Source: Vibrio toranzoniae
Lineage (GTDB): Bacteria > Pseudomonadota > Gammaproteobacteria > Enterobacterales > Vibrionaceae
NCBI RefSeq assembly: GCF_024347655.1
Contig: NZ_AP025515.1
Span: 186,001 to 250,000 of the forward strand
DNA: 64,000 nt
Reading direction: 5' to 3'
The translations under genes were made by a program, and so were the position numbers. Shown here piece after piece: positions 16,473 through 26,059 of this stretch; positions within the stretch are counted from its first letter, which is position 1, and the number at the start of each line of letters is the position of its first letter. Below the pieces are notes generated by a model. That model had not been told where the DNA came from. It made no database searches and saw only the letters and a program-made list of their open reading frames with translations.

Positions 16473-19400
16473 CTAATAACCCGCAGTGGACGGTTTGATT
16501 CTATATAGAATAGCGAACATCACTGGTACTACTATTAGCGTTAGTACTGTAGCAAAGCCTAAGCCTGCCATGATGGTAATCGCCATCGAGCCGAAAAATG
16601 CATCGAATACCAAAGGAATCATACCCAAGATAGTCGTCAGTGCTGCCATAGATACCGGTCGTACACGACTAATCGCGCTGTCGACAACCGCTAAGTAAGG
16701 GTCTTTACCTGTTGCTAGCTCGCTGTTGATCTGGTCAAGCAGTACAATACCGTTCTTCAGAATCATGCCGCTTAGACTCAATAAGCCTAGGAATGCCGTG
16801 AAGCTAAATGGCATATTAGTACCTAACAGACCAATCGAAACACCAATGATAGAGAGTGGAACCGTAAACCAAATCACAAGCGGCTTACGAAGCGAGTTAA
16901 ACAGAAGCATGGTGATGATAAACATCAACAAATAACCCATTGGCAGTGAACCAAATAGAGATTCTTGAGCATCTTTAGAGGTCTCATATTCCCCTCCCCA
17001 ACTAATGCTGTAGCCTTCTGGTAAATTTAATGCTTCTACCTTTGGTTTCACACGAGCAAACAAACTCGCTGGTGTTTCATCACCAAGCACGTCGTGGTCA
17101 GCTAGCACCGTTAGCGTACGTTTTCTATCACGACGCTGAATCAGTGGTTCAGACCATTGAAGATCTACGCCATCGATCACTTGCTCAACTGGGATGTAAG
17201 TTTGTAGCGATGGGCTCCAAATCTTCACATTGTTTAGCGATTCAAAATCAAAACGCTCTTTTTCCGGTAAACGCGCCACGATAGGTAACATATGAGTACC
17301 ATCACGCAATAACCCAATGTTTTGGCCACCAAACGCCATCTGTAACGTCTCAGACAAATCAGTTTTTGAAATGCCTAGGCGACGAGCCTTAGATTCGTTG
17401 AACAATGGTATAAGCTCTTTAGTACGTTCACGCCAGTCGTGACGAACATTTCGCGAGCCTGGATCCGTCAACAAAATATCTTCGACTTCAACGGCAATGT
17501 TACGCAGTACTTGTGGATCAGCGCCGATAATACGCGCTTCTATTTTTGAAGCTGGTGAAGGGCCAAACTCAATCAATTTGAATTGAAACGTCGGTTGTTC
17601 AAATTTGTTGACTAAGTTTTTGTCTAACCCTGCTAGAACCTTGAACATGGTTTCACGGTCAGTGGTCCTTACTTGTAACTGGCTGTACGCTTCGTAGCTT
17701 TTCTCTGGTTGATATGTCAGCGCAAAACGTTGCATGCCCTGTCCAACCGTTGTTGTTACAAACTCAACGTCGTCTTGCTGACGAATGTAGCTTTCAACCT
17801 TTTCAGTCTGTTTGATGGTTTCACGAACATCCGTACCTTCAGGCATCCACATATCCACGAAAAACATTGGCGTGTTTGATGGTGGGAAGAACTGTTGCTT
17901 CACCATACCAAAACCGGCGATCGAAGCAGCCAACAAAGCTATCATGCTCACTACGGTTAACCATCTAAAACGCAATGCAAATTTCAGAGACGTGCCGAAT
18001 ACAACAAACAAAATACCTTTGTACGGGTCTTGGTTCTCATCGACCTTGTCTTCTTCTTTAAGCAACATCTCAGCAAGGAATGGCGTCAATGTTAGTGCCG
18101 TAACCCAACTCAAGAATAACGAGAAGCACAGTACCCAGAACAGTGAACCCATGAACTCTCCTGTCGCGTCTTTCGACAAACCGATCGGCGCAAAGGCTGT
18201 GATAGCGATAATAGTCGCGCCCAATAGTGGCCATTGTGTTTGTGTCACAATGTCTTTCGCGGCTTGAAGCTTGGTCTTACCTTTCTTCAAACCAACCAGA
18301 ATACCTTCAACGACAACAATCGCATTATCCACCAGCATACCCAACGCGATAATCAGCGCACCCAGTGAGATACGGTGCAGTTCAACATCGTTGTAGTCCA
18401 TCAGGATGAAGGTACCGAATACCGTCAATAGAAGAACCAAGCCAATGATCAAACCACTGCGTAAGCCCATTGCGAACAGCAGTACAATGATAACGATGGC
18501 TACCGCTTCAACTAGGCTGATTAAGAAGTCAGCCACTGATTTATCGACTTCTTGCGCTTGGTTGTAAAAGTAGTTCAGCTCTACACCTGCTGGTTTAATG
18601 CTTTCTAGGCGATCCAGTTCTACATCCAGTGCTTTACCAATCTCAACCACGTTTACGCCTGAAGAGAATGCAATACCTAGGTTGATTGCGGGTTTACCGT
18701 TGTACGTTAATACATTGCCCGGTTTTTCTTGAATACCACGAGTCACTTCAGCGACATCTTTTAATCGAATCAAGTTACCTGTATCACGACCATGAATGAT
18801 CAGGTTTTCGAGCTCCTCAACTGTGCTCAATGTACCGTTAGGTTTGATCGTTAGGCTTTGACCATTCAGCATTACTTCGCCTGCCGACACCACACTGTTT
18901 TGTTGTGCTAACAGTGACGTAACCGTCGACATGTCTAGATTCAATGCGGCTAAGCGTTCCAGAGACATCTCAACAAACAGTTGTTCTTGTTGGTCACCCG
19001 CAATACTGACTTTACCAACACCATCAACCAGTTCAACTTCACGCGTTAGGTAATCTGCGTACTGTTTTAGCTCGACATAATCATAGCCATCACCGGTCAA
19101 CATGATCATCACACCGAATACATCACCAAAATCATCAATGATCTGAACGGAATTCACACCACTTGGTAACGTTGGCTGTAGGTCGTTGATCTTGCGGCGC
19201 ATTTCATCCCAGATTTGTGGCAGCTCGTCGGGCCCGTAGTCCATCTTCATGCTAACTGTAATTTGAGACAAACCGTTCGAAGAGGTCGATGTGATCTTAT
19301 CGATGTAAGGGAGCTGTCTTATCTCCTTTTCAAGCGGGTAAGTGAGCTCCTCTTCAACTTCCATAGACGTAGCGCCAGGGTAAGTTGAAATAATCATGGC

Positions 19401-19532
19401 ATCTTTAATAGTAAAAGCAGGGTCTTCTAAACGAGATAGATTACCAAAAGACGTGACACCGCCAACGGCCAAAATGACGAGAAACAGCCAACTGATTACT
19501 TTGTTCTTTATTGAATATTCTGCGATGTTCAT
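16473..19532 (-). CDS. RND-family multidrug efflux permease (VexK/VmeV type)
   Basis: 1019 residues with the RND layout: TM1, a large periplasmic loop, TM2-6, a second loop, TM7-12. Landmarks are GATSMEVEEELTYPLEKEI near the N-terminus, the proton-relay helix ALIIALGMLVDNAIVVVEG, and GLLSLSGMILKNGIVLLDQI. It exports drugs or detergents by proton antiport with its adaptors and an outer-membrane channel such as TolC. It is the third gene of an operon and overlaps the second by ATGA. Two adaptors plus one pump is the arrangement of vexIJK in V. cholerae and vmeTUV in V. parahaemolyticus; no channel gene is present. Confidence 0.92.
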   Translation of the reverse strand: MNIAEYSIKNKVISWLFLVILAVGGVTSFGNLSRLEDPAFTIKDAMIISTYPGATSMEVEEELTYPLEKEIRQLPYIDKITSTSSNGLSQITVSMKMDYGPDELPQIWDEMRRKINDLQPTLPSGVNSVQIIDDFGDVFGVMIMLTGDGYDYVELKQYADYLTREVELVDGVGKVSIAGDQQEQLFVEMSLERLAALNLDMSTVTSLLAQQNSVVSAGEVMLNGQSLTIKPNGTLSTVEELENLIIHGRDTGNLIRLKDVAEVTRGIQEKPGNVLTYNGKPAINLGIAFSSGVNVVEIGKALDVELDRLESIKPAGVELNYFYNQAQEVDKSVADFLISLVEAVAIVIIVLLFAMGLRSGLIIGLVLLLTVFGTFILMDYNDVELHRISLGALIIALGMLVDNAIVVVEGILVGLKKGKTKLQAAKDIVTQTQWPLLGATIIAITAFAPIGLSKDATGEFMGSLFWVLCFSLFLSWVTALTLTPFLAEMLLKEEDKVDENQDPYKGILFVVFGTSLKFALRFRWLTVVSMIALLAASIAGFGMVKQQFFPPSNTPMFFVDMWMPEGTDVRETIKQTEKVESYIRQQDDVEFVTTTVGQGMQRFALTYQPEKSYEAYSQLQVRTTDRETMFKVLAGLDKNLVNKFEQPTFQFKLIEFGPSPASKIEARIIGADPQVLRNIAVEVEDILLTDPGSRNVRHDWRERTKELIPLFNESKARRLGISKTDLSETLQMAFGGQNIGLLRDGTHMLPIVARLPEKERFDFESLNNVKIWSPSLQTYIPVEQVIDGVDLQWSEPLIQRRDRKRTLTVLADHDVLGDETPASLFARVKPKVEALNLPEGYSISWGGEYETSKDAQESLFGSLPMGYLLMFIITMLLFNSLRKPLVIWFTVPLSIIGVSIGLLGTNMPFSFTAFLGLLSLSGMILKNGIVLLDQINSELATGKDPYLAVVDSAISRVRPVSMAALTTILGMIPLVFDAFFGSMAITIMAGLGFATVLTLIVVPVMFAILYRIKPSTAGY

Positions 19533-20584
19533 TCTGCTTTTCCTGACAATTGGATTCCGTCACGGAGTTTTCTTAGATTCGAATTTACGAGTAGCTCACC
19601 TTGCTCAACACCATGAGCGATAAGTGCGCCTTGGCCGCTGATCTTGTCGACTTCCACTTCGCTTTTGAATGCTTGGCCGTCTTCCATTTTCCACACGTAA
19701 AATTGGTTCGCTTCAGCGCCTGCTTGTAGCGTCGTCATTGGTAACTGGTAGCCTTGAACATCACTTAGGCCTGCTTTCCCCATGTCGACATTGACCGTAA
19801 CGCTCGTACCCGGCAGAATTTCACTTTCAGGTTGCTGCATCTGCATCCAAAACTCGTATGTACGTGATTGTGGGTGCAATTCACTGGTGTGCTCTAGATA
19901 CGTCAGAGGATATTCTCCAGAGTGACCACCAAAGGTCGCCTCAGGACGGTAGCTACTTGAACGCATGTCAGGGCTGATCGACGCTAAGATCGAATCGGAT
20001 ACTTGAATTCGTACGTAAACCTTATCGTTCTGATACAAACTAAGTAGCGTTTCACCTGGTGTCGTATTTTCAAAGCGTTGCTTATCGACGGTTGAAACCG
20101 TTCCATAAAATGGTGCTAGAAGCTTTGTGTAACTTAGCTTACGTTCTGCTGCAGCCAAATTAGCCGATGCCAGCTTGTGGTTAGCGGTCAGTTGATCGTA
20201 TTCTGATTGCGACAACATCTTGCTACCGAACATCTCAGTACCACGAGTCAATTGCTTATTCGCAAGTTCGAACTGAGACTTTGCATCGGTCAGGTTTTGT
20301 TGGTAAGTCGCATTGTCTAAAGTAGCCAGTAACTGCCCTTTTTCGACCTTGTCTCCCGCTTCAACCAATACTTGCTGGATCTCACCAGCTAGTTTAAATG
20401 CCAAAGGAGTGAGCTCAGCAGGCATTACCTGTCCGTTAAATCTACGGTGTTGTTCAGTAAGTGGCGCACCGACTTTAAACGTTGAAACCAAAAGTGGCTG
20501 TTGCTCGCGGAGCTCCATTTCGTTGTTACACGCTTGCAGCAATAAGGCCGAAGCAACCACAACTGATAATTTGGAAAGGTTCAT
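19529..20584 (-). CDS. RND efflux periplasmic adaptor lipoprotein, second of the operon
   Basis: 351 residues with a lipoprotein signal (lipobox LLQAC, Cys ~19), a biotinyl-lipoyl hybrid motif (VLVEAGDKVEKGQLLATLD), an alpha-hairpin and a beta-barrel region. It joins the permease to the outer-membrane channel. Its start overlaps the stop of the first adaptor gene (TAATG) and its stop overlaps the permease start (ATGA), so three proteins are made in coupled fashion. Confidence 0.9.
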   Translation of the reverse strand: MNLSKLSVVVASALLLQACNNEMELREQQPLLVSTFKVGAPLTEQHRRFNGQVMPAELTPLAFKLAGEIQQVLVEAGDKVEKGQLLATLDNATYQQNLTDAKSQFELANKQLTRGTEMFGSKMLSQSEYDQLTANHKLASANLAAAERKLSYTKLLAPFYGTVSTVDKQRFENTTPGETLLSLYQNDKVYVRIQVSDSILASISPDMRSSSYRPEATFGGHSGEYPLTYLEHTSELHPQSRTYEFWMQMQQPESEILPGTSVTVNVDMGKAGLSDVQGYQLPMTTLQAGAEANQFYVWKMEDGQAFKSEVEVDKISGQGALIAHGVEQGELLVNSNLRKLRDGIQLSGKAE

Positions 20585-21672
20585 TAGATACCACCCTCAC
20601 GTAACCAAGCTTTTACTTGTTGCCCATCTGATAACCCACTGACACCAGCTTCGACGATTAGGTCGCCCGAAGAAAGACCGTCAATTACATTGCCTTGATT
20701 ATCCAGCGTCACTTTTACTTTAGAGATCAACTGAGACTCTGGGTCATAGCGCCAAAGTTCTCCGTGGTCTGCTTGTTTGTTTAACCATGCTGAATCGACA
20801 ATACCGACACCGTTGTCAGGTTTGCTTTTTTCAACTTCGACTTGCGCCGTCATGCCGGAAAGAAGCTTGATATCATCAGTTTTTTTAATAGACACAACGG
20901 CTTGGAAGCTGTTGGTGTCTTCGTCGGGTTGAGTTGAGATCTCTTTAAAACGTGTTGGGATACGTATCCCACGGTGGCTATCCATCACAACCCACATGTT
21001 TGAGCTGATTAGGTCTTGAACCGAACGGTCTTCAAGCTTTGATACCGGAATAGAGAAAGTCACATCCATTTCACTGTGATTCAAAATGTTAAGTACCGGC
21101 TGTTTTTCAGCGATCAATTGGTATTGCTTACCAAACACCATCGATACCACACCATCAAATGGAGCAACTAGCGTGGTGTAACCAAGATTTGTTTTTGCTT
21201 GGTCCAACTCAACTTGAGCGGCAGTAAAGGTGTTTACGGCTTGGTCGTAGTAATCCGTACTCACCAGCTTCTTCGAGTACAACTCTGACGCTTGCTTGTA
21301 TTGGCTGTTCGCTAGATCAAATTTAGCTTGTGCAGCATCCACCGCAATACGGAAATCCGTTGCATCTAACACGGCGAGCACTTGCCCTTTTTTCACTTCT
21401 TGCCCCATACGAACAAAGAAGGTTTCAATATCTCCCCCCACATTGAAAGAGAGTGCAGCACGGTCGGTCGCATCAATCTTTGCGATAAAATTATCAAACC
21501 CAACATCAGTCTGTAGTGGAACCTTAAACAACTTTACTGGTTTAACAACTTGAACATTTTCTTCTGACTGAACCTTGTCACATCCCGCCAGATAGCCTGC
21601 GAGCAATAATGTGGTTAGAGCCACTCCTACCTGCTTACTCGTCATATTTTTTATAGACAAATTGGATTGCAT
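20584..21672 (-). CDS. RND efflux periplasmic adaptor lipoprotein, first of the operon
   Basis: 362 residues. It has a lipobox (AGYLAGC), the lipoyl-like FVRMGQEVKKGQVLAVLD motif, and the alpha-hairpin (KFDLANSQYKQASELYSKKLVS). It differs clearly from the second adaptor, so the pump probably uses a mixed adaptor ring. ATG 21672 follows GGAG at about 8 bases. The promoter region shared with the divergent tetR-type gene carries two direct repeats. Confidence 0.9.
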   Translation of the reverse strand: MQSNLSIKNMTSKQVGVALTTLLLAGYLAGCDKVQSEENVQVVKPVKLFKVPLQTDVGFDNFIAKIDATDRAALSFNVGGDIETFFVRMGQEVKKGQVLAVLDATDFRIAVDAAQAKFDLANSQYKQASELYSKKLVSTDYYDQAVNTFTAAQVELDQAKTNLGYTTLVAPFDGVVSMVFGKQYQLIAEKQPVLNILNHSEMDVTFSIPVSKLEDRSVQDLISSNMWVVMDSHRGIRIPTRFKEISTQPDEDTNSFQAVVSIKKTDDIKLLSGMTAQVEVEKSKPDNGVGIVDSAWLNKQADHGELWRYDPESQLISKVKVTLDNQGNVIDGLSSGDLIVEAGVSGLSDGQQVKAWLREGGI

Positions 21673-21698
21673 GATGCTTCTCCATTTAATTATTACAG

Positions 21699-21769
21699 TT
21701 TACTATCCATTCGTGCAGTATATTCAAAGCCTGACAATGTACAACCTTTACTTTCCACTTGTGCAGTAT
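21699..21769. promoter_or_regulatory. Two 23-bp direct repeats, candidate TetR operators
   Basis: 21699-21721 and 21747-21769 match at 20 of 23 positions. Each starts TTTACT and ends GTGCAGTAT, and each contains a TACT-N12-AGTA dyad. They lie 48 bases apart (start to start) in the 141-bp gap between the pump operon and the tetR-type gene, where an autoregulating repressor would bind. Confidence 0.6.
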
Positions 21770-21813
21770 TTTTTATTTGAGTGAAAACAGTGTAGAATGC
21801 GGCAATCAGATAA

Positions 21814-22563
21814 ATGTGTGAATTGAAGATGACTGAAAAGAAACAAGGTAGAAGAAGTGCAAAAGACGCCGAAGAGACGCGTTTTTTGATCATGGGCGTT
21901 GCCGCAGATATGTTCTGTGACTTTGGCTATGATCGTGTTTCACTGCGAAACATCAGTGAAAGAGCAGGTGTATCGCATAGCCTTATCCGCCATCATTTTG
22001 GTAGTAAAGAGAAGATATGGCATGCGATAAGCGATTGTTTACACGTATATTTTCAGTCTTATATTGCTAAGATAATGGAAGAGCTTCCCAAAGACGTAGC
22101 ACCAAACATTTCTATCTATTTGTTTAGCATGCGCCTTTTTAGCAACATGATTCACTCACGCAGACCAATGCAGCTTATTTCTGATTCAGTCCGCCAAGAA
22201 GATCACCTAGTTGATTACTTTATCGACAACACTGGTGATATTGAAAAGGAAATAAATCAATTGGCAGCGCAATATAATGATGCGAATCCAGACAAAATGA
22301 TCAATATTTATGAAGTTAAGTGGCAAATGATCATGTATGCACATGGTGCTGTGTGCCTAACACCATTTATGGAAAGTACGTGGAACGAAGGTGAAATGGA
22401 AGCAACTCCAGAAGAAGCCTTGCACATGCATTGGCAGTTGTTCAATACACAAATGGTCAGCAAGTTTAATGTCGACAGTGAATGGGTGTTGAATCCAAGC
22501 TCTATTGGAGAGCTGATTTACGATGTGCCTTGCGTATGGAAGTGTAACCAAGAACATCAGTAA
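21814..22563 (+). CDS. TetR/AcrR-family transcriptional regulator
   Basis: About 249 residues with an N-terminal helix-turn-helix (VSLRNISERAGVSHSLIRHHFGSKEKIWHAI) and a ligand domain rich in aromatic residues. ATG 21814 has a poor SD; ATG 21829 is an alternative. It is divergent from the RND operon and probably represses it, as AcrR does for acrAB. Confidence 0.9.
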   Translation: MCELKMTEKKQGRRSAKDAEETRFLIMGVAADMFCDFGYDRVSLRNISERAGVSHSLIRHHFGSKEKIWHAISDCLHVYFQSYIAKIMEELPKDVAPNISIYLFSMRLFSNMIHSRRPMQLISDSVRQEDHLVDYFIDNTGDIEKEINQLAAQYNDANPDKMINIYEVKWQMIMYAHGAVCLTPFMESTWNEGEMEATPEEALHMHWQLFNTQMVSKFNVDSEWVLNPSSIGELIYDVPCVWKCNQEHQ

Positions 22564-22610
22564 ACCGATGTTTGAATATATCCTGATTGTAAATTAGTTT
22601 ACTTGATAAA

Positions 22611-22650
22611 AAATGCGCCGTTACAGAGCCAACTGTAACGGCGCATTTTT
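22611..22650 (+). terminator. Intrinsic terminator of the tetR-type gene
   Basis: A perfect 16-bp stem (22611-22626 / 22633-22648) starts AAATGCGCCG, has an AGCCAA loop, and ends in a T-run. Confidence 0.85.
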
Positions 22651-23065
22651 ATTTGTGTCGATCTTAATGTAGAGATACTCCAGTATTTTCGGCCACATTA
22701 TCGGTCCAACATAACCAATTATTGCTTACGTAGAATACGTAAGCTGCACCAGACATCGCACATAAGGCATTGGTCGATTAAAAACCTGATCTTACCAACG
22801 CACCATTTCCTACCCAAGCCTCGAGAGCACGTTTTTCTCCGCGTAACCATATGCATGACACAATATTTTAATTGATTAATTCTCAACAATAACTGTAACT
22901 AAAAATTAACAATCGATGGAATTTCAATCATAAATACGGTGTGAACCACAAAAATGAGCCACAATTGTAATGATTGATATCAGAGGTATAGATTCAACAA
23001 GCATGCTAAATGACATCGTTTAAATCAAACACAGCCGCAGTAGTGAGTTGCAACAGTTTAAACGC
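22651..23065 (+). other. Long intergenic region before the ectoine cluster
   Basis: About 415 AT-rich bases with no ORF that has a ribosome-binding site. It presumably carries the doeA promoter and DoeX sites, but I cannot point to a defined box. Confidence 0.4.
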
Positions 23066-23136
23066 AGGTCTAACAGACCTAGTGGAAGGTAGAAATACCT
23101 CAACGTCTCCGAAGGCCCATAAGGCGTCGGACTTTT
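23066..23136 (+). promoter_or_regulatory. Structured mRNA leader of doeA with three consecutive hairpins
   Basis: Three stems follow one another: AGGTCT-aac-AGACCT (23066-23080), AGGTA-gaaa-TACCT with a GNRA-type loop (23087-23100), and TCCGA..GCC-cataa-GGC.TCGGA (23108-23131), followed by CTTTT and then AAGGAGAG before the doeA ATG. The last stem and T-run resemble an attenuator. I do not recognise a named riboswitch. Confidence 0.45.
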
Positions 23137-23150
23137 AACAAGGAGAGATT

Positions 23151-24338
23151 ATGAGAGGCGTTGCTTTGCATTTTACACTGGATGAGTTCCAGGACCGATT
23201 AACAAAAGTTCGGCTGTCGATGGAAGAACGAGAATTGGATGTCCTTATCATTCACGATCCTTCTAACATGGCATGGCTGACAGGTTACGACGGTTGGTCT
23301 TTTTATGTACCACAATGTGTCGTTGTGGGCTCCTCTGGCGAGCCTGTTTGGTTTGGGCGCTGCCAAGATGCAAATGGGGCGTACAGAACTGCGTATATGT
23401 CTGCAGAAAACATCACCTATTACCCTGACCATTATGTTATGAACCCGCCATTACATCCGATGGATTTTCTGGTAGAAGCCGTACTGGTTCCGCGCCTTTG
23501 GGATCGCGGTCGTATCGGTGTAGAAAAAGACAACTATTACTTTAGTGCCACCGCCTATGAATCACTTATCACTCACTTACCGAATGCTCAACTTCTCGAT
23601 GCTACCGGGCTAGTGAACTGGTGTCGCGCCGTTAAATCCGATCAAGAACTCGCTTACATGTACCGCGCGGCTCGCATTGTTGAAAACATGCACCGTGTTG
23701 CGTTCGATATGATCGAGCCAGGGTTGCCGAAACACCACCTTGTCGCCGAGATTAACCGCCAAGCGGTGCTCGGACATGAAGACCACTTTGGTGATTACAC
23801 GGCGATAGTGCCCCTTTTGCCATCTGGTGCTGATGCCTCTGCACCTCACCTAACGTGGGACGATAGACCATTCAAAAAAGGCGAAGGTACTTTTTTCGAA
23901 ATCGCTGGGGCGCACCGCCGTTACCATTGCCCACTCTCTCGCACCATTTTTCTTGGGGAACCAGACGACAAGTTTAAACGTGCCGATGAAGCCTTAAATT
24001 TAGGTCTCGAAGCAGGCTTAGAAGTGGCAAAACCCGGTAACACCTGCGCCGAAATCGCCAATGCATTAAACCAAGTTCTCGATAAAGCAGGATTCTCACG
24101 AGAAGGCGCGCGTTGTGGTTATCCAATTGGTATGAGCTACCCACCAGATTGGGGCGAGCGGACCATGAGTTTACGAGACACTGATAAAACCGTATTGAAA
24201 GAAGGCATGGCATTCCACTTTATGCCGGGACTATGGTTTGAAGATTGGGGGTTAGAAACCACCGAAAGTATTGTGATCACGAGTGATGGTGCAAAAACCC
24301 TGTGTGATTTTCCACGACACCTCTTTATTAAACACTAA
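23151..24338 (+). CDS. doeA: Ectoine hydrolase, M24-peptidase fold
   Basis: 395 residues of the creatinase/aminopeptidase P (M24) fold: N-terminal domain (VLIIHDPSNMAWLTGYDGW), then the pita-bread domain from about residue 165. DoeA opens the ectoine ring to N-alpha-acetyl-L-2,4-diaminobutyrate. Identification rests on the gene order doeA-doeB-doeX-doeC-doeD, known from Halomonas elongata, as well as on length and fold. Two positions usually holding metal ligands in M24 peptidases are not obviously intact, as in the ectoine hydrolases. A strong AAGGAGAG precedes the ATG. doeB starts 54 bases downstream. Confidence 0.88.
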   Translation: MRGVALHFTLDEFQDRLTKVRLSMEERELDVLIIHDPSNMAWLTGYDGWSFYVPQCVVVGSSGEPVWFGRCQDANGAYRTAYMSAENITYYPDHYVMNPPLHPMDFLVEAVLVPRLWDRGRIGVEKDNYYFSATAYESLITHLPNAQLLDATGLVNWCRAVKSDQELAYMYRAARIVENMHRVAFDMIEPGLPKHHLVAEINRQAVLGHEDHFGDYTAIVPLLPSGADASAPHLTWDDRPFKKGEGTFFEIAGAHRRYHCPLSRTIFLGEPDDKFKRADEALNLGLEAGLEVAKPGNTCAEIANALNQVLDKAGFSREGARCGYPIGMSYPPDWGERTMSLRDTDKTVLKEGMAFHFMPGLWFEDWGLETTESIVITSDGAKTLCDFPRHLFIKH

Positions 24339-24391
24339 TATTTCAAACCTTAAGTTCTGTGAACTAAGCTTAAGAACAAAAAGGAGTTGAT

Positions 24392-25399
24392 ATGCAAAAA
24401 ACCTCGATCACAGCCACCGTAGACTTTGACCGAGAAGGCGTACAGCACGGTTTTTTAACGCTCCCCTATTCCCACGATGACTCCGCTTGGGGAAGCATCA
24501 TGATACCTATAACCGTGATTAAGAATGGTCACGGTTCAACATCACTACTTACTGGCGGTAATCATGGTGATGAATACGAAGGTATCACCAGCCTACTTAA
24601 ATTAGCAAACTCGCTTCAAGCCGAGCAAATCCAAGGCCGTGTTATTATTGTGCCTATGATGAACTTACCTGCGGTACAAAATGCTTCGCGTACGTCATCT
24701 ATCGATAAAGGGAATTTAAATCGCAGCTTTCCAGGAAACCCTGTTGGCTCCGTGACCGAGAAAATCGCGGATTATTTTACTCGTTACTTGGTACCCATGT
24801 GCGAGTTTGCGTTAGACATTCACTCCGGTGGTAAAACGCTAGACATCGTACCTTTCGCCGCAGCCCACCGTCTCGACAACCTCGACCAAGAAGAAGCATG
24901 CATCTTAGGTGCAAAACTGTTTGGCGCGCCTTACACCATGATCTTACTCGAAATGGACACCACTAGCCTGTACGACACTACCGTCGAATCTCAAGGCAAA
25001 ATATTTGTCACCACAGAACTCAGAGGCGGCGGAACCAGTACCCCAGAAACCATCGCTTATGCCGACCGTGGAATCCGTAATTTCTTACGTTTTTCAGGCA
25101 ACTTATCTGGTGATTACGAAAAAACAACCCAGCCAACCAAGTTACTTGATATGCCCGATGCAAGTTGCTACGTGCAAAGCCAGCACAATGGCATCGCCGA
25201 ATACTTATTTGAGCTTGGCGACACCATCAAACAAGGCGATGTTTTGATGAGGATCTATTCGACCGAGCGCACAGGGACCGCCCCTATCGAATACAAAGCT
25301 CAGCGTAGTGGTATTTTTGCTGCACGTCGTTTCCCCTCCATGGTGAATACTGGTGACACTGTCGCCGTGATCGCTAAAGACTGTGGCGAATTGAACTGA
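24392..25399 (+). CDS. doeB: N-acetyl-diaminobutyrate deacetylase (AstE/AspA family)
   Basis: 335 residues. The zinc carboxypeptidase-like motif GGNHGDEYEG supplies His and Glu ligands, and ALDIHSGG gives the second His, as in succinylglutamate desuccinylase/aspartoacylase proteins. DoeB removes acetate from N-alpha-acetyl-diaminobutyrate to give L-2,4-diaminobutyrate. It is the second gene of the cluster, 26 bases before doeX, with SD AAGGAG. Confidence 0.88.
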   Translation: MQKTSITATVDFDREGVQHGFLTLPYSHDDSAWGSIMIPITVIKNGHGSTSLLTGGNHGDEYEGITSLLKLANSLQAEQIQGRVIIVPMMNLPAVQNASRTSSIDKGNLNRSFPGNPVGSVTEKIADYFTRYLVPMCEFALDIHSGGKTLDIVPFAAAHRLDNLDQEEACILGAKLFGAPYTMILLEMDTTSLYDTTVESQGKIFVTTELRGGGTSTPETIAYADRGIRNFLRFSGNLSGDYEKTTQPTKLLDMPDASCYVQSQHNGIAEYLFELGDTIKQGDVLMRIYSTERTGTAPIEYKAQRSGIFAARRFPSMVNTGDTVAVIAKDCGELN

Positions 25400-25424
25400 T
25401 TGGTATTTTATAGGGAGAGCAATT

Positions 25425-25904
25425 ATGCGCCTCGATCGCTACGACATAAAAATTCTACAGATACTCCATGACCACGGTCGTATCACCAAATCTCACCTAG
25501 CCGAGGCCATTAATCTATCCGTTAGCCCTTGCTGGGAGCGTGTCAAAAAACTGGAAGAAGCCGGCATTATTGAAGGTTACGGTGCAAAAATAAATACCGA
25601 TGTTTTGTTCAAACGAACGTCGGTAATGGTTGAAGTCACGCTCAAAGAACACAACGCTCAAGCATTCAAACGTTTTGAGAAACTGGTTCAACATTCACCA
25701 GAAGTCACGGATTGTTATGCCACAGGTGGCGGTGTCGATTACATCCTCAAAATTCAGGCTGAAGATATCGATCAATATCAGCGTCTTATCGACAACTGGT
25801 TGGAGTCAGAAGTGGGTATTGAGCGCTACTTTACTTACATCGTGACGAAAACAATTAAACGTGATGCAGACATATTAGAAGTCAAACAAAGCGTCTTGTT
25901 CTAA
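25425..25904 (+). CDS. doeX: Lrp/AsnC-family regulator of the ectoine cluster
   Basis: 159 residues: N-terminal helix-turn-helix (GRITKSHLAEAINLSVSPCWERVKKLEEAGII) and a C-terminal RAM effector domain (VDYILKIQAEDIDQY). Its position between doeB and doeC matches doeX of Halomonas, where the protein binds the doeA promoter region. It probably senses an ectoine breakdown product. An AGGGAGAG SD lies before ATG 25425. Confidence 0.88.
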   Translation: MRLDRYDIKILQILHDHGRITKSHLAEAINLSVSPCWERVKKLEEAGIIEGYGAKINTDVLFKRTSVMVEVTLKEHNAQAFKRFEKLVQHSPEVTDCYATGGGVDYILKIQAEDIDQYQRLIDNWLESEVGIERYFTYIVTKTIKRDADILEVKQSVLF

Positions 25905-25930
25905 AAGAGAAAATACGCTTAAAACGCAAC

Positions 25931-25973
25931 CAGAAAATTCATCATATCTAACAATGCGGAAAAGAAAATTCTG
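25931..25973. promoter_or_regulatory. Candidate DoeX operator/internal promoter before doeC
   Basis: CAGAAAATTC (25931-25940) and GAAAATTCTG (25964-25973) are related AT-rich half-sites three helical turns apart in the 155-bp doeX-doeC gap. Lrp-type proteins bind such spaced sites. A separate promoter for doeCD is likely because the other gaps in the cluster are short. Confidence 0.35.
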
Positions 25974-26059
25974 ATGGTTTAAACCTCGGTATCAGAAATT
26001 ATTCCGTTCACTTCTCCACTACAGTTTAACGATGGACAACGACGCTGGGAGAGGGAATC

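Noticed and set aside
22970..23023. 17-codon ORF (MIDIRGIDSTSMLNDIV) upstream of doeA
   Set aside because: No SD and very short; probably chance.
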